DNA from: Mycolicibacterium aurum
GTDB taxonomy: Bacteria; Actinomycetota; Actinomycetes; Mycobacteriales; Mycobacteriaceae
Assembly (NCBI RefSeq): GCF_900637195.1
Contig: NZ_LR134356.1
Span: forward strand, 3,162,001 to 3,226,000
Direction of reading: 5' to 3'
Length of the DNA stretch: 64,000 nucleotides
Part shown: in pieces, positions 62,708 through 64,000 of the stretch
Numbering within the stretch: position 1 is the stretch's first letter
How the letters are laid out: each line of letters begins with the position of its first letter
Position numbers and translations under genes: made by a program
Notes under the pieces: generated by a model
What the model was told of the DNA's origin: nothing
The model's database searches: none
Seen by the model: the letters and a program-made list of their open reading frames with translations, nothing else

Positions 62708-62777
62708 GCCGTGCCTTATCCCACCCGCCGCGCCGTGCCTTATCCCACCCGCCGCGCCGTGCCTTATCCCACCCGAC
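62708..62777. repeat. 24-bp tandem repeat, three copies
   Basis: Three copies of a 24-bp unit containing GTGCCTTATCCCACCCG lie between the two convergent genes, starting at 62711, 62735 and 62759 by that core. On the minus strand each copy reads Arg-Val-Gly-stop, so the last copy supplies the stop codon at 62764 and the others are in-phase duplicates of it. Likely a slippage product with variable copy number. Confidence 0.8.
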
Positions 62778-64000
62778 GCCCGGCGGCCTCTCCCGCCCGC
62801 CTCCCGAAGAACGACCCCTCGCCCAGCTGCGTGCCGCTCGCGTAGCCCTTGCCGTCCTGGGCGATGTTGGACGCGCACGCGCCCGCCGCATACAGCCCGG
62901 CGATCGCGGTGCCGTCCTCGCGGAGTACCTCGCCGTCGATCGAGACCTTCAACCCGCCCATGGTGAAGCCGGAGTACATCGCGATGCCCAGGCTCAGGTC
63001 GAACGCCGCCCATGGGCCGGTGTCCTGAGGCGCGAGGTAGTCCGGCTGTTTGTGGAAGTCCGGGTCGACACCGTCGGCGGCGTTGGCGTTGTAGCGGTCC
63101 AGCGTCGCGGCGAGGTTGCCCGCCGGGATTCCCAGCGCCTGCTCCATCTCGGCGACGGTCTCCCAGCCGTCGATGAACTTGATCAGCGGCATCTCGGGCA
63201 TCTGCATGTGGGCCTCGTCGACGATGAGGTATGCCGACTGGCCGGGCTGTTCGAGCACGAACGCCGACGTGCGCGAGTGGTAGGAGTCCTCGGCGACGAA
63301 CCGCTGGCCGTCTTTGTTGACGATGACGCCGGTGAGCAGGATCTCGGGTGGGTAGGCCGCGGCGGTGATGAACAGCTGATCGAGGTTGGTGGCGACCCCG
63401 CCCGCTGACACGCCCAACCCGATTCCAAGTCCGTCGTCGTTGGGGTTGCCCAGAATGTAGGGAGCTACCGTGCCGTGGCTCTTGGTCTTGCGTTCGGCGC
63501 CGAGCGCAGGCGTGTACTCGGCCACCATCTCGGCGTTCATCGCGAAGCCGCCGGCCGCGATGATCACCGAATTGGCTTTGATGTCACCGGTTTCGGTGAA
63601 ATGCTTCCACCGCACTCCGACCACCGCACCGTCGTCGTCGACAACGAGCGCGGTTGCTCCTGTCTCGTAGCGAATCTGCACGCCGAGGTCCGCCGCCCGC
63701 TTCACCAGCAGGTCGATCACCATCGATGCGCCACCCAACTCGCCGGGCACCGGCACGGAGTGCCCGCGCGGTGCCGGCTTGGCCTGCTCGTAGAACGGCC
63801 AGACCTTCTCGTTGCCGGTGTAGGACAGCCCTTCGGTGCCGGGCGGGACGACGACCTTGCCCGGGTAGTAGCTGCGCTCGAACTGGAAGCCCAGCGACTC
63901 CAGCCAGTCGAAGTGTTCGACGCTGCCGTCGCAGTAGGCGCGGATCTTGTCGTGCTCGGGCTCGCGCGACTGCGAGACCAGATATTTGTACATCTCTTCG
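62764..64000 (-). CDS. FAD-dependent flavoprotein, fumarate reductase/ketosteroid dehydrogenase type (runs off the right edge)
   Basis: At least 412 residues; the frame stays open through position 64000, and the N-terminal FAD Rossmann motif is missing from the window, so the true start lies outside. Visible parts fit the FAD_binding_2 family: VIIAAGGFAMNAEMV, SGFTMGGLKVSIDGEVL, and the closing FAD motif GLYAAGACASNIAQDGKGYASGTQLGEGSFFGRRAG. Its place beyond the bacA genes matches Rv1817. It may oxidise a steroid- or acid-type substrate; the actual one is unknown. Confidence 0.85.
   Translation of the reverse strand, partial: EEMYKYLVSQSREPEHDKIRAYCDGSVEHFDWLESLGFQFERSYYPGKVVVPPGTEGLSYTGNEKVWPFYEQAKPAPRGHSVPVPGELGGASMVIDLLVKRAADLGVQIRYETGATALVVDDDGAVVGVRWKHFTETGDIKANSVIIAAGGFAMNAEMVAEYTPALGAERKTKSHGTVAPYILGNPNDDGLGIGLGVSAGGVATNLDQLFITAAAYPPEILLTGVIVNKDGQRFVAEDSYHSRTSAFVLEQPGQSAYLIVDEAHMQMPEMPLIKFIDGWETVAEMEQALGIPAGNLAATLDRYNANAADGVDPDFHKQPDYLAPQDTGPWAAFDLSLGIAMYSGFTMGGLKVSIDGEVLREDGTAIAGLYAAGACASNIAQDGKGYASGTQLGEGSFFGRRAGEAAGRRVG

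Overview
The window is high-GC actinobacterial DNA from a mycobacterium, most likely a fast-growing Mycolicibacterium-type species. The right-hand third keeps the gene order of the M. tuberculosis Rv1817-Rv1832 region: flavoprotein, BacA transporter, secA2, pgsA2, DUF881, sbp, DUF881, gcvH, garA, a MerR gene (ftsR), DUF151, a second MerR gene and gcvP with a tandem glycine riboswitch. I identified genes by reading the translations and comparing them with family features I know; no database search was run, and the species is not determined.

Layout. Positions 1-4213 hold a minus-strand set: a secreted PE-PPE-domain hydrolase with a repetitive tail, a Baeyer-Villiger-type flavin monooxygenase and the start of a cytochrome P450. 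Positions 4.7-12.7 kb hold an alpha/beta hydrolase, an F420-dependent oxidoreductase very like phthiodiolone ketoreductase (Rv2951c), a second secreted protein with a repetitive tail, a nitroreductase/DUF2505/flavodoxin trio, a SAM-dependent methyltransferase and a PapA5-type acyltransferase. Positions 12.7-44.5 kb hold one tightly coupled minus-strand array: FAAL1 - PKS-A - FAAL2 - PKS-B - PKS-C - PKS-D - PKS-E - drrA - drrB - drrC, with papA5 after it. The type II thioesterase tesA (45.06-45.80 kb) lies just upstream, directly behind gcvP. Positions 45.8-64 kb are conserved chromosomal backbone, with two bacA-like ABC transporters side by side.

The main find is a phthiocerol-dimycocerosate (PDIM)-like lipid locus that departs from the M. 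tuberculosis arrangement. It has two acyl-AMP ligases, each translationally coupled to a PKS that begins with its own loading ACP. PKS-C has a KR-DH order. No module contains an enoyl reductase. The C-terminal docking tails of PKS-A and PKS-C look alike, so two starter routes may converge on PKS-D/PKS-E. PapA5, DrrABC, TesA and the ketoreductase are present, but Mas, FadD28, MmpL7 and LppX are not in this window.

Working model (inference). FAALs load long-chain acyl-AMPs onto PKS-A and PKS-B. Chains pass through PKS-C/-D/-E and are released with TesA. The ketone is reduced by the F420 enzyme and a hydroxyl may be O-methylated. PapA5 esterifies the diol and DrrABC assists export. The secreted PE-PPE protein may act on the lipid outside the membrane, as Chp1/Chp2 do for trehalose lipids.
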